Below the pieces are notes generated by a model, which worked only from the letters and a program-made list of their open reading frames with translations, made no database searches and was not told where the DNA came from. A program made the translations under genes and the position numbers. DNA of 64,000 bases from Nectonema munidae (Eukaryota; Nematomorpha; Nectonematoida; Nectonematidae), in contig JAUIRK010001056.1 of assembly GCA_030549495.1 (NCBI GenBank), forward strand, positions 1 to 64,000, in the 5' to 3' direction. The first letter of the stretch is position 1; the number at the start of each line of letters is the position of its first letter. Below are positions 33,939-45,400 of this stretch, one piece after another.

Positions 33939-35683
33939 TTATTCAAAGATTATTCGTACTGAAAAGATGATGGGTACCTCCCATAAATTGTTACCACTGT
34001 AAACATTATTGGTACACCTAATAATTATTGATATCCCACAGAAGGATCATTAGTAGATATAAAGATCAATTTTACACGCAAAGATATGATAATTTACATA
34101 ATAAATGAATTAGCAAATTAGATTATCATCCAAATTAGTGCACAATATAAAATAAAATATGAGAATAATTTATCGTTAACTATATAAAATCTTAATCAAA
34201 AGTAGATAAATGTGTTTATTTAAATTAAAAATAAATTTGTACAAATCTAATGAAACTTAATAATTAAAATTTTAAAGTAGTACAATTAAGAAAAATAGAA
34301 CCCTGTTTTATTAAAAATATAAATTTAAAATGGTAACAAACAAACTAATTATCTTTCTTGAAAGAAAGAAAGAATTTATTGGAAAAAATGTACAATTTAG
34401 AATAAAAAATTACAGTAGTATTCAGCAGTTGAGCACACTCAAGGCTAATTAAAGCTTGAGAAGGGTCTTTCTCAAGAATTTCTTTCTTTTTTCTCAAGAA
34501 ATTTATTGAGAAGGGTAGGTATAAAATAAGTTGCAAAAGTAAAGGCTTGAGTTTTGAAAAGTGAAAATTTGTCCTTTTTTTGTTAACTCGATGTGAATAA
34601 TGTCCATGCGAAGAAATTTATAAAATATTTAAAATATATTTCAATTTTTCAAAAATATTTAGTAAAATTTTTAATTTCTTTAAAATTAAAAAGCATATTT
34701 CATTCTCTTTTGTTTTTAACAATGCTCTTTATTCAAAATATGAATTAAAATATATATTACTAGAAATTGTAAGTTCTCTTGATAGCATACACTGTGTGAA
34801 AGACAGGTTTCGGTGATTGAACCCTCACCAATTCCACTTTTGGGTTCAAATTATAAGGTTTGAACTAGGGTGTCCACCCCAGGATTCCTCGTCCTCGAGT
34901 CCCCGGGGAATCGTGAAATTTCAAAATCCTCGTCCTCGAAAAAAATTTTTAAATTTCCTCGGGGAATTTTTGAAAAATTTTTTTGTCGAATCCGACAATA
35001 AAAATATCGAAGTAACGGATAAGAAAGATGAAACATTAATCGTTAGCAACCAAAAAACAGAGAAGAAAAGCGTGAAGGAGGTATTGGACCAATTTCTGAA
35101 GATTAATGAAAATGAAGAACGTGAAACTAAAAGCAAGATTTCAAGCATAGAGGAAATAATGAAAAAAACATTTGACCTTTATTTAGAAACAAATAGGAGG
35201 CCCGAAGTTTTAGAAACTTTATTCAAAAATTTAAAGAGCATAAAACCAACTTCTGTGGATGCCGAAAGAGTGTTTTCGTCAATGGGTTATTTTTCTACAA
35301 AAATAAGAAACCAGTTGAATGATGAAACTTTGAACGCTCTAATTTTTCTTAGATATTTTTTTAAAACATAAATCTTTTATGCATTTAAATTTTTTTCAAT
35401 AAAAATCTTATATGAGACTTTTAAATTTTCTTTTCTGAACAGTTTTTACTGTAAAAAAATCGCTTTCCCCGGGGAAATTTTCAAAAATTACGAAGTCCTC
35501 GTTCCCCGGGGAATGAAAAAAAGACCTTAAAGTGGACACACTAGACTTTGAACTGGCATTTAGTGGCTACGGATAATTGAAAGACTTTTTAACCCCCTTC
35601 AAATCCTGTTTTTTTCTTTTGTTCTCCCCCTTGTAAGGGCTATTCACCACTTTTAAATTCCCTATTTTTCACCGCCCTCTCTC
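33939..35683. repeat. Spacer 2, with hAT insertion
   Basis: This spacer is paralogous to spacers 1 and 3. Relative to spacer 3 it lacks about 115 bp after ACAATTAAGAAAAA (near 34,293) and gains the hAT element at 34,866-35,543. It keeps the start (TTATTCAAAGATTATTCG) that spacer 3 has partly lost. Confidence 0.88.
34866..35543 (+). mobile_element. Deleted hAT element keeping a transposase C-terminal segment
   Basis: The ends are inverted: TAGGGTGTCCAC on the left, and GTGGACACACTA on the right, which reads TAGTGTGTCCAC in reverse (11 of 12 match). Subterminal CCCCGGGGAA blocks occur near both ends. The interior + frame, from about 34,975 to the TAA at 35,369-35,371, ends with KPTSVDAERVFSSMG, then TKIRNQLNDETLNALIFLR, matching the hAT C-terminal dimerisation region (S-x-E/D-x-E-R-x-F-S, then R-N-x-L, then L-x-F-L). 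The DDE catalytic part is absent, so the copy is non-autonomous. Flanks are GTTTGAAC (34,858-34,865) and GA-CTTTGAAC (35,544-35,553), close to an 8-bp target duplication. Confidence 0.83.
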
Positions 35684-38600
35684 TGTCTGTGCCTGCCTGT
35701 TTTTAAGTGCTCTCTGTTTCTGCTTGCCTATTATTTAAGTCCTACCTGTGCTTAAGTGCTCCTTGTTTATGCCTTCCTGTGTTTGGGTGTTCCCTGTTTG
35801 TGCCTTCCTGTGTTTGAGTGCCCTCTTTTGATGCTTGCCTGTGTTAAAGTGCTCCCTTTTGGTGTCTAAATCTATTTAAGTGCTCCCTGTTTGTGCTTGC
35901 TTGTGTTTAAGTTTCCCTTGTTTGTGCCTCCCTGTGTTTAAATTTTCCTTATGTGTGCCCCCTGTTTGAGCCTACCTGTGTTTAAGTGCTACTTGTTTGT
36001 GTTTGCCTGTGTTATAGTGCCCTATGTTTGAGTGCCTCCTGTTTATGCCTTCCTGTGTTTGAATGCCCCCTGTTGGTGCTTACGTGTGTTAAAGTGGTCC
36101 CTTTTTGTGTCTGTCTCTGTTTAAGTGCTACCTGTTTGTGCCTGCCTGTGTTTAATTCTACCTTGATTGTGCTTGCGTATGTTGGCTTCTCCCTGTTTGA
36201 GCTTGCCTGTGTTTAAGTGCTCCCTGTTTCTCCTTGCTTATTGTTTAAGTCCTACCTGTTTTTAAGTGCTCCTTGTTTGTGCCTAACCGCATTTGGGTGA
36301 TCCCTGTTGATTGAGTGCTCGTCATTTGTTCCTACTTGTGTTTGAGTGCTCCCTGTTTGTGCCTTCCTGTATTTGAGTGGCCTCTTTTGGTGCTTGCCTG
36401 TGTTAAAGTGCTCCCTTTTTATGCCTGAATCTGTTTAAGTGCTCCCTGTTTGAGATTGCTTCTGTTTAAGTGTTCCCTGTTTGTGTCAGCCTGTGTTTAA
36501 TTCCTCCCTGTTTGTGACTGCCTGTGTTTGAGTGCTCCCTTTTTGAGCCTGCCTGTGTTTGAGTGCTCCTTGTTTGTGTCTGCCGGTGTTATAGTGCCCG
36601 AATGTTTGAGTGTCTCCTGTTTATGCCTGCTTGTGTTTGAATGCCCCATGTTGGTGTTTGCCTGTGTTAAAGTGCTCCCTTCTTGTGCCTTTCTCTGTTT
36701 AAGTGTTCTCTGTTTGTGCCTGCCTCTATTTAAGTCAACCCTGTTTGTGCCTGCGTGTGTTGGGTTCTCCCTGTTTGAGTGTCTGCCTGTGTTTAAGTAC
36801 TCCCTGTTTCTGCTTGCTTATTGTTTAAGTCCTACCTGTGTTTAAGTGCTCCTTGTTTGAGCCTGATCGTGTTTGGGTGCTTCCTGTTGATTGAGTGCTG
36901 TTCCTGCCTGTGTTTGAGTGCTCCCTGTTTTTGCCTGTATGTGCTTCTTGTTTGTGCCTTCCTGTGTTTGAGTCCCGTCTGTTGGTGCTTGCATGTGTTA
37001 AAGTGCTCCCTTTTTGTGCCTGAATCTATTTAAGTGCTCCCTGTTTGTGCTTGCGTTTGAGTGCCTCCTGTTTATGCCTGCTTGTGTTTGATTGCCCCCT
37101 GTTGGTGTTTGCCTGTGTTAAAGTACTCCCTTTTTGTGCCTGTCTCTATTTAAGTGCTCCCTGTTTGTGCCCGCCTGTGTTTAAGTCAACCCTGTTTGTG
37201 CCTGCGTGTGTTGGGTTCTCCCTGTTTGAGTGCCTGCCTGTGTTTAAGTGCTCCTTGTTTCTGTTTGACTATTGTTTACGTCCTACCTGGGTTTAAGTGC
37301 TCCTTGTTTGTGCCTGACCGTGTTTGGGTGCTCCCTGTTGATTGAGTGCTCGTCGTTTGTTCCTGCCTATGTTTTAGTGCTCCCTATTTTGCCTGTGTGT
37401 GTTTGAGTGCCCTCTGTTGGTACTTGCCTGTGTTTATGTGTTCCCTTTTTGTACCTAAATCTGTTTATGTACTTGCATGTGGTTAAATCCACACTGTTTG
37501 TGCCTGCCTGTGTCGGTTGCTCGCTGTGTTTGAGTGCCTGCCTGTGTTTAAGTGTTCCCTTTTCTCCTTGCCCTCGTTGTTTGTGTCTGACTGTGTTTGG
37601 ATGCTCCATGTTGATTTAGTGCTCATTGTTTGTTAATGTCTGTGTTTGAGTGCTCTCTGTTTGTAACTGCCTGCGTTTGAGTGTTACCTGTTTGCGCCTG
37701 CTTATGTCTAAGTGCTCGCTGTTTGTGCCTGCCTGTGTTTAATTCCACCTTGTTTGTGCTTGCGTATGTTAGGTTCTCCCTATTTGAGTGCCTGCCTGTG
37801 TTTAAGTGGTCCCTGTTACTTCTTGCTTATTGTTTAAGTCCTATCTGTGTTTAAGTGCCCCTTGTTTGTGCCTGACCGTGTTTGGGTGCTCCCTGTTGAT
37901 TGAGTGCTCGTCGTTTGTTCCTGCCTTTGTTTGAGTGCTCCCTGTTTTTGCCTGTATGTGCTTCCTATATTTGAGTGCCCTTTGTTGGTGCTTGCCTGTG
38001 TTAATGTGTTCCCTTTTTGTGGTGAATCTGTTTAAGTGCTCCCTGTTTGAGCTTGCATGTGTTTAAGTGTTCCCTGTTTGTGCCAGCCTGTATTTACGTC
38101 CTCCCTGTTTGTGCCTACCTGTGTTTGAGTGCTCTCTTTTTGAGCCTGCCTTCTTTGAGTGCTCCTTGTTTGTTTCTGCCTGTGTTATAGTGCCCTATGT
38201 TTGAGTGCCTCCTGTTTATGCCTGCTTGTGTTTGAATGCCCCCTGTTGGTGTTTGCCTGTTTTAAAGTGCTCCCTTTTTGTGCCTGCCTGTGTTTAAGTC
38301 AACCCTGTTTGTGCCTGCCTGTGTTTGAGTGCTCCCTGTTTGAGCCTTCCTATGTTTGAGTGCTCCTTGTTTGTTTCTTCCTGTGTTATAGTGCCCCATG
38401 TTTGTGCCTGCCTCTGTTTGAGTGCCTCCTGTTGTTTGAGTGCTCCCTGTTTGTGTCTGCCTGTGCTTGAGTGCCCCATATTTGTGCCTGGCTGTGTTTG
38501 AGTGCCTTCTGTTTGTGCCTGCCTCTGTTTGTGTCCTCCTTGTTTGTGCGTTCCTGTGTTTGAGTGGCCCCTGTAGGTGTTTACCTGTTTTAAAGTGCTC

Positions 38601-39422
38601 CCTTTTTCTGCCTGAATCTGTTTAAGTGCTACCTGTTTGTGCTTGCATGTGTTTAAGTTTTCCCTGTTTGTGCCTGCATGTGTTTATATCCTCCCTGTTT
38701 GTGCCTGCCTGTGTTTGAGTGCTCCCTGTTTGTGCCTGCCTGTGTTTGAGTGCTCCCTGTTTGAACCTGCCTGTGTTTGAATGCTCCTTATTTGTGTCTG
38801 TCTGTGTTATAGTGCCCCATGTTTGAGTGCCTCTTGTTTTTGCCTGCTTGTGCCTTCCTGTGTTTGAATGCCCCTTGTTGGTGCTTGCCTGTGTTAAAGT
38901 ACTCACTTTTTGAGTCTGAATCTGTTTAAGTGCTCCCTGTTTGTGCCTGCCTGTGTTTAAGTTAACCCTATTTGTTCCTGCGTGTTTTGGGCTCTCCCTG
39001 TTTGAGTGCCTGCCTGTGTTTAAGTGCTCCTTGTTTCTGCTTGACTATTGTTTATGTCCTACCTGTGTTTATGTGCTCCTTGTTTGTGTCTGCCTGTGTT
39101 TGGGTGCTCCATGTTGATATAGTTCTCGTTGTTTGTTCCTGCCTGTGTTAAAGTGCTCCGTTTTTGTGCCTGTCTCTGTTTAAGTGCTACCTGTGTTTAA
39201 GTCAACCCTGATTGTGCCTGCGTGTGTTGGGTTCTCCCTGTTTGAGTGCCTGCCTGTGTTTAAGTGCTCCTTGTTTCTGCTTGACTATTGTTTAAGTCCT
39301 ACCTGTGTTTAAGTGCTCCTTGTTTGTGCCTGCCTGTGTTTGAGTGCTCCCTGTTGATAGAGTGCCAGTTGTTTGTTCCTGCCTGTATTTGAGTGCTCCC
39401 TATTTTGCCTGTGTGTGTTTGA

Positions 39423-42400
39423 GTGCCCTCTGTTTGTACTTGCCTGTGTTTAAGTGTTCCCTTTTTGTGCCTAAATCTGTTTAAGTGTTTGCATGTGGTT
39501 AAGTCCACCCTGTTTATGCCTGACTGTGTCGGGTGCTCGCTGTGTTTGAGTGCCTGCCTGTGTTTAAGTGCTCCCTTTTCTCCTTGCCTTCGTTGTTTGT
39601 TTCTGACTGTGTTTGGATGCTCCCTGTTGATTTAGTGTTCGTTGTTTGTTAATGCCTGTGTTTGAGTGCTCTCTGTTTGTAACTGCCTGCGTTTGAGTGT
39701 TACCTGTTTGCGCCTGCCTATGTCTAAGTGCTCGCTGTTTGTGCCTGCCTGTGTTTAATTCCACCTTGTTTGGGCTTGCGTATGGTAGGTTCTCCCTATT
39801 TGATTGCCTGCCTGTGTTTATGTGGTCCCTGTTTCTTCTTGCTTATTGTTTAAGTCCTACCTGTGTTTAAGTGCCCCTTGTTTGTGCCTGACAGTGTTTG
39901 GGTGCTGCCTGTTGATTGAGTGCTCGTTGTTTTTTCCTGCCTCTGTTTGAGTGCTACCTGTTTTTGCCTGTATGTATTTACTGTTTGTGCCTTCCTGTGT
40001 TTGAGTGCCCTCTGTTGGTGCTTGCCTGTGTTAAAGTGCTCCCTTTTTGTGCTGAATCTGTTTAAGTGCTCCCTGTTTGAGCTTGCATGTGTTTAAGTGT
40101 TCCCTGTTTGTGCCAGACTGTGTTTAAGTCCTCCCTGTTTGTGCCTGCCTGTGTTTGAGTGCTCCCTTTTTGAGCCTGCCTGTGTTTGAGTGCTCCTTGT
40201 TTGTGTCTGCCTGTGTTATAGTGCCCCATGTTTGAGTGCCTCCTGTTTATGCCTGCTTGTGTTTGAATGCCCCTTGTTGGTGTTCGCCTGTGTTAAAGTG
40301 CTCCCTTTTTGTGCCTGTCACTGTTTAAGTGCTCCCTGTTTGTGCCCGCCTGTGTTTAAGTCAACTCTATTTGTGCCTGCGTGTGTTGGGTTCTCCCTTT
40401 TTGAGTGCCTGCTTGTGTTTAAGTGCTCCTTGTTTCTGCTTGACTATTATTTAAGTCCTACCTGTGTTTAAGTGCTCCTTGTTTGTGCCTGCCTGTGTTT
40501 GAGTGCTCCCTGTTGATAGAGTGCTCGTTGTTTGTTCCTGCCTGTGTTTGAGTGCTCCCTATTTTGCCTGTGTGTGTTTGAGTGCACTCTATTGGTACTT
40601 GCCTGTGTTTAAGTGTTCCCTTTTTGTGCTTAAATCTGTTTAAGTGCTTGCATGTGGTTAAGTCCACCCTGTTTGTGCCTGCCTGTGTCGGGTGCTCCCT
40701 GTGTTTGTGTGCCTGCCTGTGTTTAAGTGCTCCCTTTTCTCCTTGCCCTCTTTGTTTGTGTCTGACTGTGATTGGATGCTGCCTGTTGATTTAGTGCTCG
40801 TTATTTGTTAATGCCTGTGTTTGAGTGCTCTCTGTTTGTAACTGCCTGCGTTTGAGTGTTACCTGTTTGCGCCTGCCTATGTCTAAGTTCTCGCTCTTTG
40901 TGCCTGCCTGTGTTTAATTCCACCTTGTTTGGGCCTGCGTATGGTAGGTTCTCCCTATTTGATTGCCTGCCTGTGTTTATGTGGTCCCTGTTTCTTCTTG
41001 TTTATTGTTTAAGTCCTACCTGTGTTTAAGTGCCCCTTGTTTGTGCCTGACCGTGTTTGGGTGCTCCCTGTTGATTAAGTGTTCGTCGTTTGTTCCTGCC
41101 TTTATTTGAGTGCTCACAGTTTTTGCCTCTATGTGCTTCCTGTTTTTGAATGCCCTCTTTTGGTGCTAGCCTGTTTTAAAGTGCTCCCTTTTTGTGCTGA
41201 ATCTGTTTAAGTGCTCCCTGTGAGCTTGCATGTGTTTAGGTATTCCCTGTTTGTGCCAGCCTGTGTTTAAGTCAACCCTGTTTGTGCCTGCCTGTGTTTG
41301 AGTGCTCCCTGTTTGAGCCTTCCTGTGTTTGAGTGCTCCTTGTTTGTTTCTTCCTGTGTTATAGTGCCCCATGTTTGTGCCTGCCTCTGTTTGAGTGCCT
41401 CCTGTTGTTTGAGTGCTCCCTGTTTGTGTCTGCCTGTGCTTGAGTGCCCCATATTTGTGCCTGCCTGTGTTTGAGTGCCTTCTGTTTGTGCCTGCCTCTG
41501 TTTGTGCCTGCCTCTGTTTGTGTCCTCCTTGTTTGTGCGTTCCTGTGTTTGAGTGGCCCCTGTATAGGTGTTTACCTCTTTTAAAGTGCTCCCTTTTTCT
41601 GCCTGAATCTGTTTAAGTGCTACCTGTTTGTGCTTGCATGTGTTTAAGTTTTCCCTGTTTGTGCCTGCATGTGTTTAAATCCTCCCTGTTTGTGCCTGCC
41701 TGTGTTTGAGTGCTCCCTGTTTGTGCCTGCCTGTGTTTGAGTGCTCCCTGTTTGAACCTGCCTGTGTTTGAATGCTCCTTATTTGTGTCTGTCTCTGTTA
41801 TAGTGCCCCATGTTTGAGTGCCTCTTGTTTTTGCCTGCTTGTGCCTTCCTGTGTTTGAATGCCCCTTGTTGGTGCTTGCCTGTGTTAAAGTACTCACTTT
41901 TTGAGTCTGAATCTGTTTAAGTGCTCCCTGTTTGTGCCTGCCTGTGTTTAAGTTAACCCTATTTGTTCCTGCGTGTTTTGGGCTCTCCCTGTTTGAGTGC
42001 CTGCCTGTGTTTAAGTGCTCCTTGTTTCTGCTTGACTATTGTTTAAGTCCTACCTGTGTTTAAGTGCTCCTTGTTTGTGCCTGCCTGTGTTTGAGTGCTC
42101 CCTGTTGATAGAGTGCCAGTTGTTTGTTCCTGCCTGTATTTGAGTGCTCCCTATTTTGCCTGTGTGTGTTTGAGTGCCCTCTGTTTGTACTAGCCTGTGT
42201 TTAAGTGTTCCCTTTTTGTGCCTAAATCTGTTTAAGTGTTTGCATGTGGTTAAGTCCACCCTGTTTAAGCCTGACTGTGTCGGGTGCTCGCTGTGTTTGA
42301 GTGCCTGCCTGTGTTTAAGTGCTCCCTTTTCTCCTTGCCTTCGTTGTTTGTTTCTGACTGTGTTTGGATGCTCCCTGTTGATTTAGTGTTCGTTGTTTGT

Positions 42401-45400
42401 TAATGCCTGTGTTTGAGTGCTCTCTGTTTGTAACTGCCTGCGTTTGAGTGTTACCTGTTTGCGCCTGCCTATGTCTAAGTGCTCGCTGTTTGTGCCTGCC
42501 TGTGTTTAATTCCACCTTGTTTGGGCTTGCGTATGGTAGGTTCTCCCTATTTGATTGCCTGCCTGTGTTTATGTGGTCCCTGTTTCTTCTTGCTTATTGT
42601 TTAAGTCCTACCTGTGTTTAAGTGCCCCTTGTTTGTGCCTGACAGTGTTTGGGTGCTGCCTGTTGATTGAGTGCTCGTTGTTTTTTCCTGCCTCTGTTTG
42701 AGTGCTCCCTGTTTTTGCCTGTATGTATTTACTGTTTGTGCCTTCCTGTGTTTGAGTGCCCTCTGTTGGTGCTTGCCTGTGTTAAAGTGCTCCCTTTTTG
42801 TGCTGAATCTGTTTAAGTGCTCCCTGTTTGAGCTTGCATGTGTTTAAGTGTTCCCTGTTTGTGCCAGACTGTGTTTAAGTCCTCCCTGTTTGTGCCTGCC
42901 TGTGTTTGAGTGCTCCCTTTTTGAGCCTGCCTGTGTTTGAGTGCTCCTTGTTTGTGTCTGCCTGTGTTATAGTGCCCCATGTTTGAGTGCCTCCTGTTTA
43001 TGCCTGCTTGTGTTTGAATGCCCCTTGTTCGTGTTCGCCTGTGTTAAAGTGCTCCCTTTTTGTGCCTGTCACTGTTTAAGTGCTCCCTGTTTGTGCCCGC
43101 CTGTGTTTAAGTCAACTCTATTTGTGCCTGCGTGTGTTGGGTTCTCCCTTTTTGAGTGCCTGCTTGTGTTTAAGTGCTCCTTGTTTCTGCTTGACTATTA
43201 TTTAAGTCCTACCTGTGTTTAAGTGCTCCTTGTTTGTGCCTGCCTGTGTTTGAGTGCTCCCTGTTGATAGAGTGCTCGTTGTTTGTTCCTGCCTGTGTTT
43301 GAGTGCTCCCTATTTTGCCTGTGTGTGTTTGAGTGCACTCTATTGGTACTTGCCTGTGTTTAAGTGTTCCCTTTTTGTGCTTAAATCTGTTTAAGTGCTT
43401 GCATGTGGTTAAGTCCACCCTGTTTGTGCCTGCCTGTGTCGGGTGCTCCCTGTGTTTGTGTGCCTGCCTGTGTTTAAGTGCTCCCTTTTCTCCTTGCCGT
43501 CTTTGTTTGTGTCTGACTGTGATTGGATGCTGCCTGTTGATTTAGTGCTCGTTATTTGTTAATGCCTGTGTTTGAGTGCTCTCTGTTTGTAACTGCCTGC
43601 GTTTGAGTGTTACCTGTTTGCGCCTGCCTATGTCTAAGTTCTCGCTGTTTGTGCCTGCCTGTGTTTAATTCCACCTTGTTTGGGCCTGCGTATGGTAGGT
43701 TCTCCCTATTTGATTGCCTGCCTGTGTTTATGTGGTCCCTGTTTCTTCTTGTTTATTGTTTAAGTCCTACCTGTGTTTAAGTGCCCCTTGTTTGTGCCTG
43801 ACCGTGTTTGGGTGCTCCCTGTTGATTAAGTGTTCGTCGTTTGTTCCTGCCTTTATTTGAGTGCTCACAGTTTTTGCCTCTATGTGCTTCCTGTTTTTGA
43901 ATGCCCTCTTTTGGTGCTAGCCTGTTTTAAAGTGCTCCCTTTTTGTGCTGAATCTGTTTAAGTGCTCCCTGTGAGCTTGCATGTGTTTAGGTATTCCCTG
44001 TTTGTGCCAGCCTGTGTTTAAGTCAACCCTGTTTGTGCCTGCCTGTGTTTGAGTGCTCCCTGTTTGAGCCTTCCTGTGTTTGAGTGCTCCTTGTTTGTTT
44101 CTTCCTGTGTTATAGTGCCCCATGTTTGTGCCTGCCTCTGTTTGAGTGCCTCCTGTTGTTTGAGTGCTCCCTGTTTGTGTCTGCCTGTGCTTGAGTGCCC
44201 CATATTTGTGCCTGCCTGTGTTTGAGTGCCTTCTGTTTGTGCCTGCCTCTGTTTGTGCCTGCCTCTGTTTGTGTCCTCCTTGTTTGTGCGTTCCTGTGTT
44301 TGAGTGGCCCCTGTATAGGTGTTTACCTCTTTTAAAGTGCTCCCTTTTTCTGCCTGAATCTGTTTAAGTGCTACCTGTTTGTGCTTGCATGTGTTTAAGT
44401 TTTCCCTGTTTGTGCCTGCATGTGTTTAAATCCTCCCTGTTTGTGCCTGCCTGTGTTTGAGTGCTCCCTGTTTGTGCCTGCCTGTGTTTGAGTGCTCCCT
44501 GTTTGAACCTGCCTGTGTTTGAATGCTCCTTATTTGTGTCTGTCTGTGTTATAGTGCCCCATGTTTGAGTGCCTCTTGTTTTTGCCTGCTTGTGCCTTCC
44601 TGTGTTTGAATGCCCCTTGTTGGTGCTTGCCTGTGTTAAAGTACTCACTTTTTGAGTCTGAATCTGTTTAAGTGCTCCCTGTTTGTGCCTGCCTGTGTTT
44701 AAGTTAACCCTATTTGTTCCTGCGTGTTTTGGGCTCTCCCTGTTTGAGTGCCTGCCTGTGTTTAAGTGCTCCTTGTTTCTTGTTGACTATTGTTTAAGTC
44801 CTACCTGTGTTTAAGTGCTCCTTGTTTGTGCCTGCCTGTGTTTGAGTGCTCCCTGTTGATAGAGTGCCAGTTGTTTGTTCCTGCCTGTATTTGAGTGCTC
44901 CCTATTTTGCCTGTGTGTGTTTGAGTGCCCTCTGTTTGTACTTGCCTGTGTTTAAGTGTTCCCTTTTTGTGCCTAAATCTGTTTAAGTGTTTGCATGTGG
45001 TTAAGTCCACCCTGTTTAAGCCTGACTGTGTCGGGTGCTCGCTGTGTTTGAGTGCCTGCCTGTGTTTAAGTGCTCCCTTTTCTCCTTGCCTTCGTTGTTT
45101 GTTTCTGACTGTGTTTGGATGCTCCCTGTTGATTTAGTGTTCGTTGTTTGTTAATGCCTGTGTTTGAGTGCTCTCTGTTTGTAACTGCCTGCGTTTGAGT
45201 GTTACCTGTTTGCGCCTGCCTATGTCTAAGTGCTCGCTGTTTGTGCCTGCCTGTGTTTAATTCCACCTTGTTTGGGCTTGCGTATGGTAGGTTCTCCCTA
45301 TTTGATTGCCTGCCTGTGTTTATGTGGTCCCTGTTTCTTCTTGCTTATTGTTTAAGTCCTACCTGTGTTTAAGTGCCCCTTGTTTGTGCCTGACAGTGTT

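Noticed and set aside
34817-34974. N-terminal part of the 184-codon frame in spacer 2 as transposase
   Set aside because: It begins in spacer sequence and runs through the hAT terminal repeat; only the part after about 34,975 looks protein-like.
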